Source: Corynebacterium sp. MSK008 (GTDB lineage Bacteria > Actinomycetota > Actinomycetes > Mycobacteriales > Mycobacteriaceae). From it: 64,000 nt of DNA. Where the stretch lies: positions 1 to 64,000 of the forward strand of contig NZ_JASPJX010000012.1 of NCBI RefSeq assembly GCF_030232585.1, written 5' to 3'. The notes under the pieces were generated by a model. That model was not told the origin of the DNA. It saw nothing but the letters and a program-made list of their open reading frames with translations, and searched no databases. Positions 16,287-23,648 of this stretch are shown one piece after another. The first letter of the stretch is position 1. Every line of letters begins with the position of its first letter. The position numbers and the translations under genes were made by a program.

Positions 16287-17914
16287 GCGAGCGCAACAAC
16301 AACGGCGAGCGCCTCGAGCCGGAAACGCAGTTTATCCAGCCTGGCATCGACCGGTCCGGCTATACGGACATGGATGCGTACGTGGTCGGCGCCGATAGCG
16401 CTGAGTACTACGAGAACAAGGACTTCAACGCTGAAGCGGACCTGCAGGGCTTCGAGGAAGCTGGCATTGATGAGTCCGAGTTCGGCGAGGCCGACTTCGG
16501 CGAGGGCTACGATTCCGACGACGAGCTGACCGAGGAAGAGTGGGCCGAGCTCGAGGCCGAGTACGGCATCGCCCAGCCCGACGTGGTCACCGAGGCGCTG
16601 CCGACGGTTTCTATCGTTGGCCGCCCGAATGTGGGCAAGTCCTCGCTGGTGAACCGCTTCATCGGCCGCCGCGAGGCCGTGGTGGAGGACCACCCGGGTG
16701 TCACGCGCGACCGCGTCAGCTACATCACCGACTGGGGCGGGCGCCGCTTCTGGGTGCAAGACACCGGCGGCTGGGACCCGGACGCGAAGGGCATCCACGC
16801 CGCCATCGCACGCCAGGCGGAGGCCGCGATGGCCACCTCCGACGTGATCGTCATGGTGGTGGACGCCAAGACCGCCGTGACCGAGACGGACGCGGTGATG
16901 GCCCGCAACCTGCAGCGCTCCGAGGTTCCCGTGATCCTGGTGGCGAACAAGTTCGAGTCCGACAGCCAGTGGGGCGACGTGGCCGAGTTCTACGCGCTCG
17001 GCCTGGGCGACCCGTGGCCGGTGTCTGCGCTGCACGGCCGCGGCGGCGCGGATGTGCTCGACGAGATCATGCGCCTGTTCCCGGACGAGCCGCGTGTGAA
17101 GGAATCGATTACCGGCGGCCCGCGCCGCGTGGCGCTGGTGGGCCGGCCTAACGTGGGCAAGTCCAGCCTGCTGAACAAGCTGACCAAGTCCGACCGCTCG
17201 GTGGTGGATAACGTCGCCGGCACCACTGTGGACCCGGTGGATGAGCTCGTGCAGCTGGATGAGGACCTGTGGACCTTCATCGACACCGCCGGCCTGCGCA
17301 AGAAGGTGAAGAACGCCCAGGGCCACGAGTACTACGCGTCGCTTCGCACCCGCGGCACCATCGAAGCCGCTGAGGTGTGCGTCGTGCTCATCGACGCCTC
17401 GGAGGAAATCTCCGAGCAGGACCAGCGCGTGATCTCCATGGTGCTGGAAGCCGGTAAGGCGATGGTCATTTGCTTTAACAAGTGGGACCTGATGGACGAG
17501 GACCGACGCTTAGACTTCGACCGCGAATTCGACGAGACGATGGGGCAGCTCAAGTGGGTGACCAAGCTGAACATCTCCGCCGATACCGGCCGCGGCCTGC
17601 ACCGCCTGGAGCCGGCGATGAAGGAGGCGCTGGAGAACTGGGATAAGCGCATCTCCACCGGCCAGCTGAACAACTGGCTGCGCGAGGCGATTGCGGCGAA
17701 CCCGCCTCCGATGAAGAACAACCGCCTGCCGAAGCTGCTGTTCGCCACGATGGCCAGCACTCGTCCGCCGACAATCGTGCTGTTCACCACCGGGTTCCTC
17801 GACGGCGGGTACCGCCGTTACCTGGAGCGTAAATTCCGCGAGCAGTTCGGCTACCACGGCACACCGGTGCGCATTGCGGTGCGCGTGCGCGAGCGCCGCG
17901 GGAAGAAGGGCTAG
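16283..17914 (+). CDS. der: Ribosome assembly GTPase Der (EngA)
   Basis: This 543-residue protein has two tandem GTPase domains, each with P-loop GRPNVGKSS/L (starting at residues 113 and 287), G3 DTGG and DTAG, and G4 NKFE and NKWD, followed by the C-terminal KH-like domain. It acts in 50S subunit maturation. An acidic N-terminal extension of about 105 residues (rich in Glu, Asp, Tyr) precedes the first G domain; such extensions are common in actinobacterial Der and their role is unknown. The start overlaps cmk by 4 nt. Confidence 0.95.
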   Translation: MSERNNNGERLEPETQFIQPGIDRSGYTDMDAYVVGADSAEYYENKDFNAEADLQGFEEAGIDESEFGEADFGEGYDSDDELTEEEWAELEAEYGIAQPDVVTEALPTVSIVGRPNVGKSSLVNRFIGRREAVVEDHPGVTRDRVSYITDWGGRRFWVQDTGGWDPDAKGIHAAIARQAEAAMATSDVIVMVVDAKTAVTETDAVMARNLQRSEVPVILVANKFESDSQWGDVAEFYALGLGDPWPVSALHGRGGADVLDEIMRLFPDEPRVKESITGGPRRVALVGRPNVGKSSLLNKLTKSDRSVVDNVAGTTVDPVDELVQLDEDLWTFIDTAGLRKKVKNAQGHEYYASLRTRGTIEAAEVCVVLIDASEEISEQDQRVISMVLEAGKAMVICFNKWDLMDEDRRLDFDREFDETMGQLKWVTKLNISADTGRGLHRLEPAMKEALENWDKRISTGQLNNWLREAIAANPPPMKNNRLPKLLFATMASTRPPTIVLFTTGFLDGGYRRYLERKFREQFGYHGTPVRIAVRVRERRGKKG

Positions 17915-17918
17915 GCCA

Positions 17919-18629
17919 ATGCTGCAGCGCTCTGTGAATATCGGCGGCGTGGAGCGCACCTACCACGTTTCCGTTCCGGCAAACACAACTGGCGCGTTGC
18001 CGGTGATTGTCGCGCTGCACGGCAAGGGCGACAACGGCCGCGATTTCCTCGCCGGGACCGGCCTGCATAGGGCGCGCGCCATCGTTGCCGCGCCCACGGG
18101 TGCGGGCCTCGCGTGGTCGCCTGCGCCGTACGCGCGGACCACGTTCGACGAGGATGCGGCGTTTGTGCGCGCGCTTATCGACGACCTCCGGTCCACCCTC
18201 GCCACCACCAACACCTACCTGGCAGGCTTTTCCAACGGCGGGGGACTGGCAGTGCACCTGAGCCTGACCGACCTTGGGCTCGCAGGCGTGGCCACCGTCG
18301 CGGCAGCTGTGCGCGCCACCCCGGACGAACTCGCCGCAGCGCAGCCCCTAGATTACTTGAACATCCACGGCACTTTCGACGACGTGGTGCCGTTTGCCGG
18401 CGAACAGCGCTCCCCGTACAGCGGTGCAGAAGACGACACCACCTATGGCGCACCCGACGTGGTGGCGGCGTTTGAGCGACGCAACGGCGACCGCGCCCGT
18501 GCCGAGCTGATCGCTGTGGAGGGGATGGGCCACGAATGGCCCACCGGACCGTGGGCTGCCCGGCGCGGCGTGGACGCTACGGACGCGATCCTGGAGTTCT
18601 TCGGGGTCGAGCACAACCGCGCCGGCTAG
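17919..18629 (+). CDS. Cytoplasmic LpqC/PHB depolymerase-like esterase
   Basis: This 236-residue alpha/beta hydrolase has the nucleophile elbow GFSNGGG (Ser105), the oxyanion region ALHGKGDNG and a C-terminal catalytic His in GMGHEW. No signal peptide is present when the ATG at 17919 is used, 4 nt after der. The family includes secreted polyhydroxybutyrate depolymerases and feruloyl esterases; the substrate here is unknown. A lipoprotein relative lies 0.8 kb away at 19429, with the same order of motifs. Confidence 0.82.
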   Translation: MLQRSVNIGGVERTYHVSVPANTTGALPVIVALHGKGDNGRDFLAGTGLHRARAIVAAPTGAGLAWSPAPYARTTFDEDAAFVRALIDDLRSTLATTNTYLAGFSNGGGLAVHLSLTDLGLAGVATVAAAVRATPDELAAAQPLDYLNIHGTFDDVVPFAGEQRSPYSGAEDDTTYGAPDVVAAFERRNGDRARAELIAVEGMGHEWPTGPWAARRGVDATDAILEFFGVEHNRAG

Positions 18630-19408
18630 GCGCGCTCGTAGACGAACGCGTCGGTGCGGTACGGCAGCGGGAGGGTGTCGCCGGGGTCGAAGCCGAGGCG
18701 CTCGTAGAGGTACCAGGTCAGGTTCGCCTCCATCCTGGCGTGGGTGCGCTCGTTCGCTTTCAGCCAGTAGGAGCGGGTGGCCATGAGTTCGAAGCAGTCC
18801 TCGACGGCGATGGGGTGGAGCCACTCCTGGCGCAATTCGTTCTTCAGTTGCCAGGGGGAGGCGACCTCCGGGTAGAAGCCCTCGCGCTGCACGTCTCCGG
18901 AGTGCATGATGCGGCTGAGCCTCAGCACCCAGGGGTGGCGCACGGCCAGCGTGTTCCAGCACAGCACGAGGCGGCCGCCGGGACGGATCACGCGGTCCGC
19001 TTCTCGGCTTGCGGCGGGCACATCCACCCAGTGCCAGGTCTGCGCGCACGTCAGCGCGTCGATGGAGTCGTCTGCGAGTCCGGTCGCTTCGGCGGTCGCG
19101 CGCCACACGGGCACCTGGGGAAGCACCGCGTGGAAGACCCGGGTCATGTCGCCGCTGGGGTCGCAGGCGAGCACGGAACGTGAATCGTCGCAAAGCATTT
19201 GTGTGAACTTGCCGGTGCCTGCACCGACGTCGCAGACGGTGCCGGGGCCGACCAGCTCGCCGAGCGCGGCGGGGTAGGTGGGGCGGGCGGCGTCGTAGCG
19301 GGTTGCGTCGCGGTCAAATGCCTCGGCTGCGCCGCTGCGGTGCGCGGAATCCCTGAACGTGGGGCCAGCTTTCTTGCTGGGTCCTGGCTGTGTTCCGCTC
19401 GCGTGCAC
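18626..19408 (-). CDS. Class I SAM-dependent methyltransferase
   Basis: This 260-residue protein has motif I VCDVGAGTGKFTQML at about residues 58-72, followed by a second acidic strand ending in CDPS and the block SIDALTCAQTWHWVD typical of the Methyltransf_11 group. The substrate cannot be told. The GTG at 19408 is supported by TAGATT (19417-19422, minus strand) 8 nt upstream, a leaderless arrangement. It is convergent with the esterase at 17919 (4-nt overlap) and divergent from the lipoprotein gene. Confidence 0.85.
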   Translation of the reverse strand: MHASGTQPGPSKKAGPTFRDSAHRSGAAEAFDRDATRYDAARPTYPAALGELVGPGTVCDVGAGTGKFTQMLCDDSRSVLACDPSGDMTRVFHAVLPQVPVWRATAEATGLADDSIDALTCAQTWHWVDVPAASREADRVIRPGGRLVLCWNTLAVRHPWVLRLSRIMHSGDVQREGFYPEVASPWQLKNELRQEWLHPIAVEDCFELMATRSYWLKANERTHARMEANLTWYLYERLGFDPGDTLPLPYRTDAFVYERA

Positions 19409-19415
19409 GATGGTC

Positions 19416-19422
19416 TAATCTA
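19416..19422. promoter_or_regulatory. Overlapping divergent -10 boxes
   Basis: Within TCTAATCTACC, the minus strand reads TAGATT, 8 nt before the methyltransferase GTG. The plus strand reads TAATCT (19416-19421), 7 nt before the GTG at 19429. Two leaderless genes may therefore compete for one 20-bp promoter region. Confidence 0.5.
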
Positions 19423-19428
19423 CCTTGC

Positions 19429-20370
19429 GTGTTTTACCGCCCAGTGATCCGCGCCGCGGCTTCAATCAGCTTGGCTGCAACCTGCTTGAGCGTCGCAGGG
19501 TGCGCGGATGACACGGCGCGGCTGCGCACCGCGATCACCACGCAGCCGGATGCGCCCGAGGACATCGTCCGGGAAGTGGAACCCTGGTCGGACCCGGCCG
19601 TTGAGCGCCGCCAGGTGACCTCGGCGGGGCTGAAACGCGACTACATCCTGTCGGTGCCGCGGGGCGCGAAGCAGCGCGACCGGCTGCCGCTGATCCTGGT
19701 GTTCCACGGCTACAAAGAAGACGCGGAGCGGCTTCGGCAGCACTCGCAGCTGGATAAAGCGGACGCGGTTGTGGCGTTCATGGACGGCGTCGGCGAAGCC
19801 TGGGCGCCTGCCCCGTACGCGGAGACAACCGGAGAGCAAGACCTCGCGTTCGTGGACGATGTGCTCGATCAGCTGGAGGGGGAATACGCCATCGACCGCA
19901 CCCGGATCTTCGCCGCAGGGTTTTCCAACGGCGGCGGCTTCGCGGCGTTTGTGGGCTGCCAGCGCCCGCAGGAGTTCAGCGGCGTGGCCACCGTGGCCGG
20001 CGCGTTTTACCAGCGCGTCTCCTCTGGGTGCTCCAGTATCCCGATGAAGCATGTGGACATTCACGGCACCGCCGACCCGATCATCTCCTACGACGGCGGC
20101 GAGCGTCACGCGACGGTGTACAACTCCACACCCGAGATGCTCGAAGAAGCGGCGCTGCGCAACCACTGCGCGGGACGCAGCGAAGACGTCGAGTTGTCGC
20201 ATACCGTGACGAAGCTGAGTTGGGACGACTGCGACGCCGCGCTGTCGCACTACCGCATCGAGGGCGGACCGCACGTGTGGCCCGGCGGCACCTCCGACAA
20301 CACAGGGCTGGTGTCCAAGGGGTTTGCCACCCGCACGCTGCTGGAATTCTTCGGCGTCGGGTTGTCGTAA
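19429..20370 (+). CDS. LpqC-like lipoprotein esterase
   Basis: This 313-residue protein begins with a lipoprotein signal (hydrophobic residues 9-23, lipobox LSVAGC, lipidated Cys25). It continues as an alpha/beta hydrolase with elbow GFSNGGG (Ser166), oxyanion region VFHGYKED and catalytic His in GGPHVWPGG. It is predicted to sit on the outer face of the membrane. GTG 19429 fits a leaderless promoter; GTG 19444 would still keep the lipobox. It is a paralog of the cytoplasmic protein at 17919. The substrate is unknown. Confidence 0.82.
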   Translation: MFYRPVIRAAASISLAATCLSVAGCADDTARLRTAITTQPDAPEDIVREVEPWSDPAVERRQVTSAGLKRDYILSVPRGAKQRDRLPLILVFHGYKEDAERLRQHSQLDKADAVVAFMDGVGEAWAPAPYAETTGEQDLAFVDDVLDQLEGEYAIDRTRIFAAGFSNGGGFAAFVGCQRPQEFSGVATVAGAFYQRVSSGCSSIPMKHVDIHGTADPIISYDGGERHATVYNSTPEMLEEAALRNHCAGRSEDVELSHTVTKLSWDDCDAALSHYRIEGGPHVWPGGTSDNTGLVSKGFATRTLLEFFGVGLS

Positions 20371-20417
20371 CTGCGCGGTGCGGCGCAGATGGGCCAGGCA
20401 CGGCTACCATGAGGCGC

Positions 20418-21383
20418 GTGAATGTCGCGTCTAGTCCCCGGGTGACGGTGGTGTACAACCCCGTGAAAGTCCACCTGGAACGCCTGCGCCGCGCCGTGGA
20501 GCGCTACGCCTGGGAGGGCGCGGAGATCGAGTGGGCGGCAACGAGCACCGAGGGGCCCGGGTTTTCCCAGGCTGTCGGCGCGCTCGAACAGGGCGCGGAC
20601 TTGATCATTGCCGCTGGCGGCGACGGCACTGTGCGCATGGTCGCGCTTGCCGTGTCCGGTTCCAAGACTCCCATGGCGATTGTGCCGGCGGGCACCGGCA
20701 ACATGCTCGCGCGCAACCTGGGCGTGCCGCTGTTACTGGAGGCGGCGGTGCACCGGGCGTTTTCCGGCACTGACCGGCTCATCGACCTCTGCCGAGTGGA
20801 GATGGTCTACCCCGACGGCCGCACCGAGCACTCCGGCTTCGCCGTCATGGCCGGTGTCGGCGCGGATGCCGGCATGATCCACCGCACCCGCGAAAGCCTC
20901 AAGGCCGCGGTCGGGCCGCTCGCGTACGTTCCGGCCGTGTTCCAATCGCTCGGCGGCGGCAATAGCGTAGACGTGGACATCACACTTGACGGCGATCCCA
21001 CGGTCACCACCTCCGTGCACACCTGCATCGTCGGCAACTGCAGCGACCTTGTCGGCGGGATCCCGCTGTTGCCGGACGCACTGCCTGACGACGGGGTCCT
21101 CGACGCCGTGGTGCTGCGTGCCGAAGACGTCGCCGACTGGGCGGGCATCGGCGGCAAGCTCGCGCTGGACACCGTCCGCGGCGGCATCAACGCGCTTTTG
21201 CCCAGCGAAGCGCAGCTGCGGCCGCCAGCGTCGTTGCCGCCGACCATGGAGTACCTCGAGGGCCGCCGGATCACGCTCGAGTTTTCGGAGCCCGAGCAGC
21301 TCGAGCTAGACGGCGATGCCGCCGGTGCCGTCAGCGCTGTCACCTTCGACGTCATGCCGGGCACCCTGCGCGTGGTGTGCTGA
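20418..21383 (+). CDS. Diacylglycerol/lipid kinase family protein
   Basis: This 321-residue enzyme has a DAGK catalytic domain: VVYNPVK at the start, the nucleotide loop AAGGDGTVR (Gly67-Thr71) and PAGTGNMLARNLG. The C-terminal half is the beta-sandwich lipid-binding region. It probably phosphorylates a diacylglycerol or related lipid at the inner membrane face; the substrate is inferred from the family. TACCAT (20405-20410) lies 7 nt before the GTG at 20418; ATG 20409 is the alternative start. Confidence 0.85.
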   Translation: MNVASSPRVTVVYNPVKVHLERLRRAVERYAWEGAEIEWAATSTEGPGFSQAVGALEQGADLIIAAGGDGTVRMVALAVSGSKTPMAIVPAGTGNMLARNLGVPLLLEAAVHRAFSGTDRLIDLCRVEMVYPDGRTEHSGFAVMAGVGADAGMIHRTRESLKAAVGPLAYVPAVFQSLGGGNSVDVDITLDGDPTVTTSVHTCIVGNCSDLVGGIPLLPDALPDDGVLDAVVLRAEDVADWAGIGGKLALDTVRGGINALLPSEAQLRPPASLPPTMEYLEGRRITLEFSEPEQLELDGDAAGAVSAVTFDVMPGTLRVVC

Positions 21384-21426
21384 GCGCCGCGTGCCGTCGA
21401 GTAGCCGCGCAGGCACAATGGTGCAC

Positions 21427-21963
21427 ATGATCTACAGCTTTGAAGGCAAAACACCGCAGATCCACCCCTCGGCGTATATCTCCGACGAGGCCACCATCAT
21501 CGGCAACGTGACCATCGGTGAGGACGCGAACATCTGGCCCGGCGTGGTCATCCGCGGTGACGTGGGCGCGATCCGCATTGGCAACCGCGTCAACGTCCAA
21601 GACGGCTCCGTGCTGCACGTGGACACGGACGGTCAAACGGTGCTGGAAGACGACGTGACCATTGGACATCTGGCCATGGTGCACGGCTGCCACATCGAAC
21701 CCGGTTGCCTGATCGGCATGAGCGCGACGGTGCTGTCGCGGTCGCACGTGGGCAAGGGCAGCATCGTCGGCGGCGGGGCAGTGGTGCTCGAAGGCCAGCA
21801 GTTGCCGGAGTTCTCTCTTGCCGCTGGTGTGCCGGCAAAGGTGAAGCGAACGCTCGAGCCGGACACCTTTGAGGCGCGGTTGAGGCACGCGGCGTACTAC
21901 GTGGAGCTGGGCCGGCGGGCGGCGAACGGTTTGGTGCCGGTGGAGCGGGACTCGCTTGCGTAA
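21427..21963 (+). CDS. Gamma-carbonic anhydrase-like hexapeptide protein
   Basis: This 178-residue left-handed beta-helix protein has repeated hexapeptides (IIGNVTIGEDANIWPG, VVIRGDVGAIRIG). The metal-binding His positions of gamma-class carbonic anhydrases are present: His in SVLHVDTDG, and the pair in TIGHLAMVHGC. It may hydrate CO2 or act on acyl-CoA, since the family is mixed. ATG 21427 is 7 nt after CACAAT (21414-21419), fitting a leaderless start. Its 3' end abuts the remnant hipA gene. Confidence 0.88.
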   Translation: MIYSFEGKTPQIHPSAYISDEATIIGNVTIGEDANIWPGVVIRGDVGAIRIGNRVNVQDGSVLHVDTDGQTVLEDDVTIGHLAMVHGCHIEPGCLIGMSATVLSRSHVGKGSIVGGGAVVLEGQQLPEFSLAAGVPAKVKRTLEPDTFEARLRHAAYYVELGRRAANGLVPVERDSLA

Positions 21964-22170
21964 CAGTCCACAGTGAAATCGTCGCCGAAGTCACGCAATG
22001 TGCTTTCCGCCGTGAAGGGGAAGCGCAGGGCTGATCGCGTACGCGCCTGGAAGTTGTATCCACTCCTTTTCGTACTCGAGCGTCCCACCGTGCTGGTGCG
22101 GAAAATAGGTTGCGACAGAGAGCTTGCGGTCTTCGATCTCCGTCCAGATGTGGATTGACGTGGGTGCCAT
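21964..22170 (-). pseudogene. HipA-like kinase remnant (N-terminal fragment)
   Basis: Reading leftwards from the ATG at 22170 gives 59 codons (MAPTSIHIWTEIEDRK, then GGTLEYEKEW and ISPALPLHGG) before a TGA at 21991. The GxLEY...AISPALPL pattern is the N-subdomain-1 of HipA-type kinases, which should continue for about 350 more residues. The remainder is missing; a different frame past 22010 still gives a short matching-style stretch (TLRDFGDDF), suggesting a frameshift before a deletion. The start lies 2 nt after the stop of the HTH gene, the usual hipB-hipA operon geometry. Confidence 0.6.
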
Positions 22171-22172
22171 CG

Positions 22173-22475
22173 TTAGATCATCTGTTCAATCAAAGCCCGA
22201 CCGCGATCGTGCTCCATCGGATCAACCGCGTCTCTCACCCGGTCAAGCAGTTGAAACGCACGGCATACCCGGAGGAAGTTTTCCAACGTCGCGCCGTGGC
22301 CTTGCTCCAAGCGCCGCAACGTGGACACGCTCACGTCGGCGCGGTACGCAGCCTGCTCGATGGTGAGACGGTTGAGGCGGCGCCAGCGCTGCAGATCTTT
22401 GCCGATCTCTATGAGCCCACCTTCGACCGCGCGGGGGGTTCGACGGCTACCCATTTGTGACGTACTCATGGCCAT
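22173..22475 (-). CDS. XRE-family HTH protein (HipB-like antitoxin)
   Basis: This 100-residue protein has a helix-turn-helix at about residues 24-78 (LTIEQAAYRADVSVSTLRRL). It most resembles HipB-type repressors that pair with a HipA kinase. The hipA partner downstream is truncated, so this regulator is probably an orphan. The start may be ATG 22475 or ATG 22469. It is divergent from the VOC gene at 22538 and could regulate it from the 60-bp spacer; this is inference. Confidence 0.75.
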   Translation of the reverse strand: MAMSTSQMGSRRTPRAVEGGLIEIGKDLQRWRRLNRLTIEQAAYRADVSVSTLRRLEQGHGATLENFLRVCRAFQLLDRVRDAVDPMEHDRGRALIEQMI

Positions 22476-22537
22476 ATTCTTTCATATTTGAGTAGTCTGT
22501 GGGATTACAGTTCATTCAGAAGGAGAAGGGTGCCCAA

Positions 22538-22897
22538 ATGAACCGCGAAATCGTCTTCATCGTTTACGTGACCGACATTGATAGATCGGTCGAATTCTAC
22601 TCAGACCTCCTGGAGCTGGAAACCGACTTTGTTTCACCCCGCTATGTGACGTTCGCTTTGGCGGACGGTGTGACTCTCGCACTGTGGACTGGGAACTCCG
22701 AAGTGCTTGCAGACGCTCCCGCACGCACCACCGAAGTGTGCCTCAACGTCAACGGGGAAGAAGTCATGGACGTGTTCCAGGCCTGGACTGGCAAGGGGGT
22801 CCACGTCATCAAAGAACCCCACCAGGACGTGTTCGGAACGACGTTCATGGTTGCCGATCCCGACGGGAACCAGATCCGAGTGGCACCTATCGATTAG
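22538..22897 (+). CDS. VOC-superfamily (glyoxalase/bleomycin-resistance) protein
   Basis: This 119-residue protein has two beta-alpha-beta-beta-beta modules, with VTDIDRSVEFYSDLLEL in the first and FGTTFMVADPDGNQI in the second; the last motif carries the usual metal-site acidic region. Members bind metals or small molecules (glyoxalase, dioxygenase, antibiotic-binding proteins); the ligand is unknown. AAGGAG at 22520-22525 and AGAAGG supply the ribosome-binding site for ATG 22538. It looks like an accessory gene next to a decayed toxin-antitoxin pair. Confidence 0.85.
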   Translation: MNREIVFIVYVTDIDRSVEFYSDLLELETDFVSPRYVTFALADGVTLALWTGNSEVLADAPARTTEVCLNVNGEEVMDVFQAWTGKGVHVIKEPHQDVFGTTFMVADPDGNQIRVAPID

Positions 22898-22935
22898 GCA
22901 AAGAGAAACCCCGACCCCGAGCGTGGCTCAAAAAT

Positions 22936-23017
22936 AACCAGACCTCAGCGCACAACCGGACCTCAAGCGCGGTCGCGACCTGGGGGTTTGCAGGCGGTCT
23001 CGGCTTGAGGTCTGGTT
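22936..23017. repeat. 12-bp inverted repeat with nested second repeat
   Basis: AACCAGACCTCA (22936-22947) is perfectly inverted at 23006-23017. A second copy of the half-site (CCGGACCTCAAGC, 22957-22969) can instead pair with GCTTGAGGTCTGG (23003-23015). The two pairings are mutually exclusive. The element lies between the VOC gene and tRNA-Pro. Confidence 0.7.
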
Positions 23018-23062
23018 CGTTCCACTCCTGACAACGAAAAATCTCGAGGCACCGTAGGAACG

Positions 23063-23076
23063 ATGTCTCGAGACAT
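23063..23076. repeat. 14-bp perfect palindrome 3' of tRNA-Pro
   Basis: ATGTCTCGAGACAT is a perfect palindrome whose edge is 3 nt from the tRNA 3' end; TCTCGAG is repeated at 23042-23048. It may be an end signal or a protein site. Confidence 0.6.
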
Positions 23077-23078
23077 TG

Positions 23079-23152
23079 TCGGACTGACAGGATTTGAACC
23101 TGCGACCCCCACACCCCCAGTGTGGTGCGCTACCAAACTGCGCCACAGCCCG
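23079..23152 (-). tRNA. tRNA-Pro (anticodon GGG)
   Basis: This is a 74-nt cloverleaf on the minus strand. The acceptor CGGGCTG pairs with CAGTCCG (one G-U). The anticodon stem CCACA/TGTGG encloses the loop CTGGGGG with anticodon GGG. The T arm contains GGTTCAAATCC. The 3' CCA is not encoded. The -10-like TAATAT (23181-23186, minus strand) with TTTGGG 17 nt further up may be its promoter. The flanks 22898-23078 and 23153-23249 contain no gene, only the inverted repeats listed. Confidence 0.93.
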
Positions 23153-23249
23153 ATCCGCTACCTAAACGGTAACTGCGCAAATATTACAGCAATGTCATAC
23201 GGACCCAAAACCGGCAGGTCACCAGACAGCCACCGCTGACACCCAAGGG

Positions 23250-23648
23250 TTAGCGGACCACGCCGTCGACGTAGATCCACCGCCCGGCGCGGCGCTCGAA
23301 GCGGGAGCGCTCCCGCATCACGCCGCCGGGGTGGTGGGCGGCGAATTCGACGACGCCCTCGGCGTCGAAAGGCCCGCCACCAGCGGTGTCCAACACCTGC
23401 AACCGGGTAAACGGCTCGCCGGACGGGTCCACGGCCAGATCCGTCGGCCGCGTCTCATCGGCCCAAGTCTCCGCGATATAGGAGCCCGCGCCGCGCACGT
23501 AGGCGGTGTAGCGCGAGCGCATCAGCGCCTCAGCGGTGGGCGCCGCAGCGGCGCCGTCGACGTAGCGCCCGCAGCACGCCTCGTACGGCAGGCCCTGCCC
23601 GCAGGGGCACAAGCCCCGCACGTCCGCCCACAACCCGGATTCAGCCAT
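23250..23648 (-). CDS. YchJ-like SEC-C motif protein (UPF0225)
   Basis: This 132-residue protein starts with a zinc-binding SEC-C type motif CPCGQGLPYEACCG and continues with the YchJ middle domain (ALMRSRYTAYVRG). Its function is unknown; the SEC-C knuckle usually serves protein contacts. Its ATG overlaps the TAA of the upstream hydrolase-OsmC gene by 1 nt (TAATG), so the two are co-translated. Confidence 0.85.
   Translation of the reverse strand: MAESGLWADVRGLCPCGQGLPYEACCGRYVDGAAAAPTAEALMRSRYTAYVRGAGSYIAETWADETRPTDLAVDPSGEPFTRLQVLDTAGGGPFDAEGVVEFAAHHPGGVMRERSRFERRAGRWIYVDGVVR

Noticed and set aside
22499..22537. Upstream ATG at 22499 for the VOC protein
   Set aside because: The added residues are not family-like and the AAGGAG ribosome-binding site lies inside them, directing the start to 22538.
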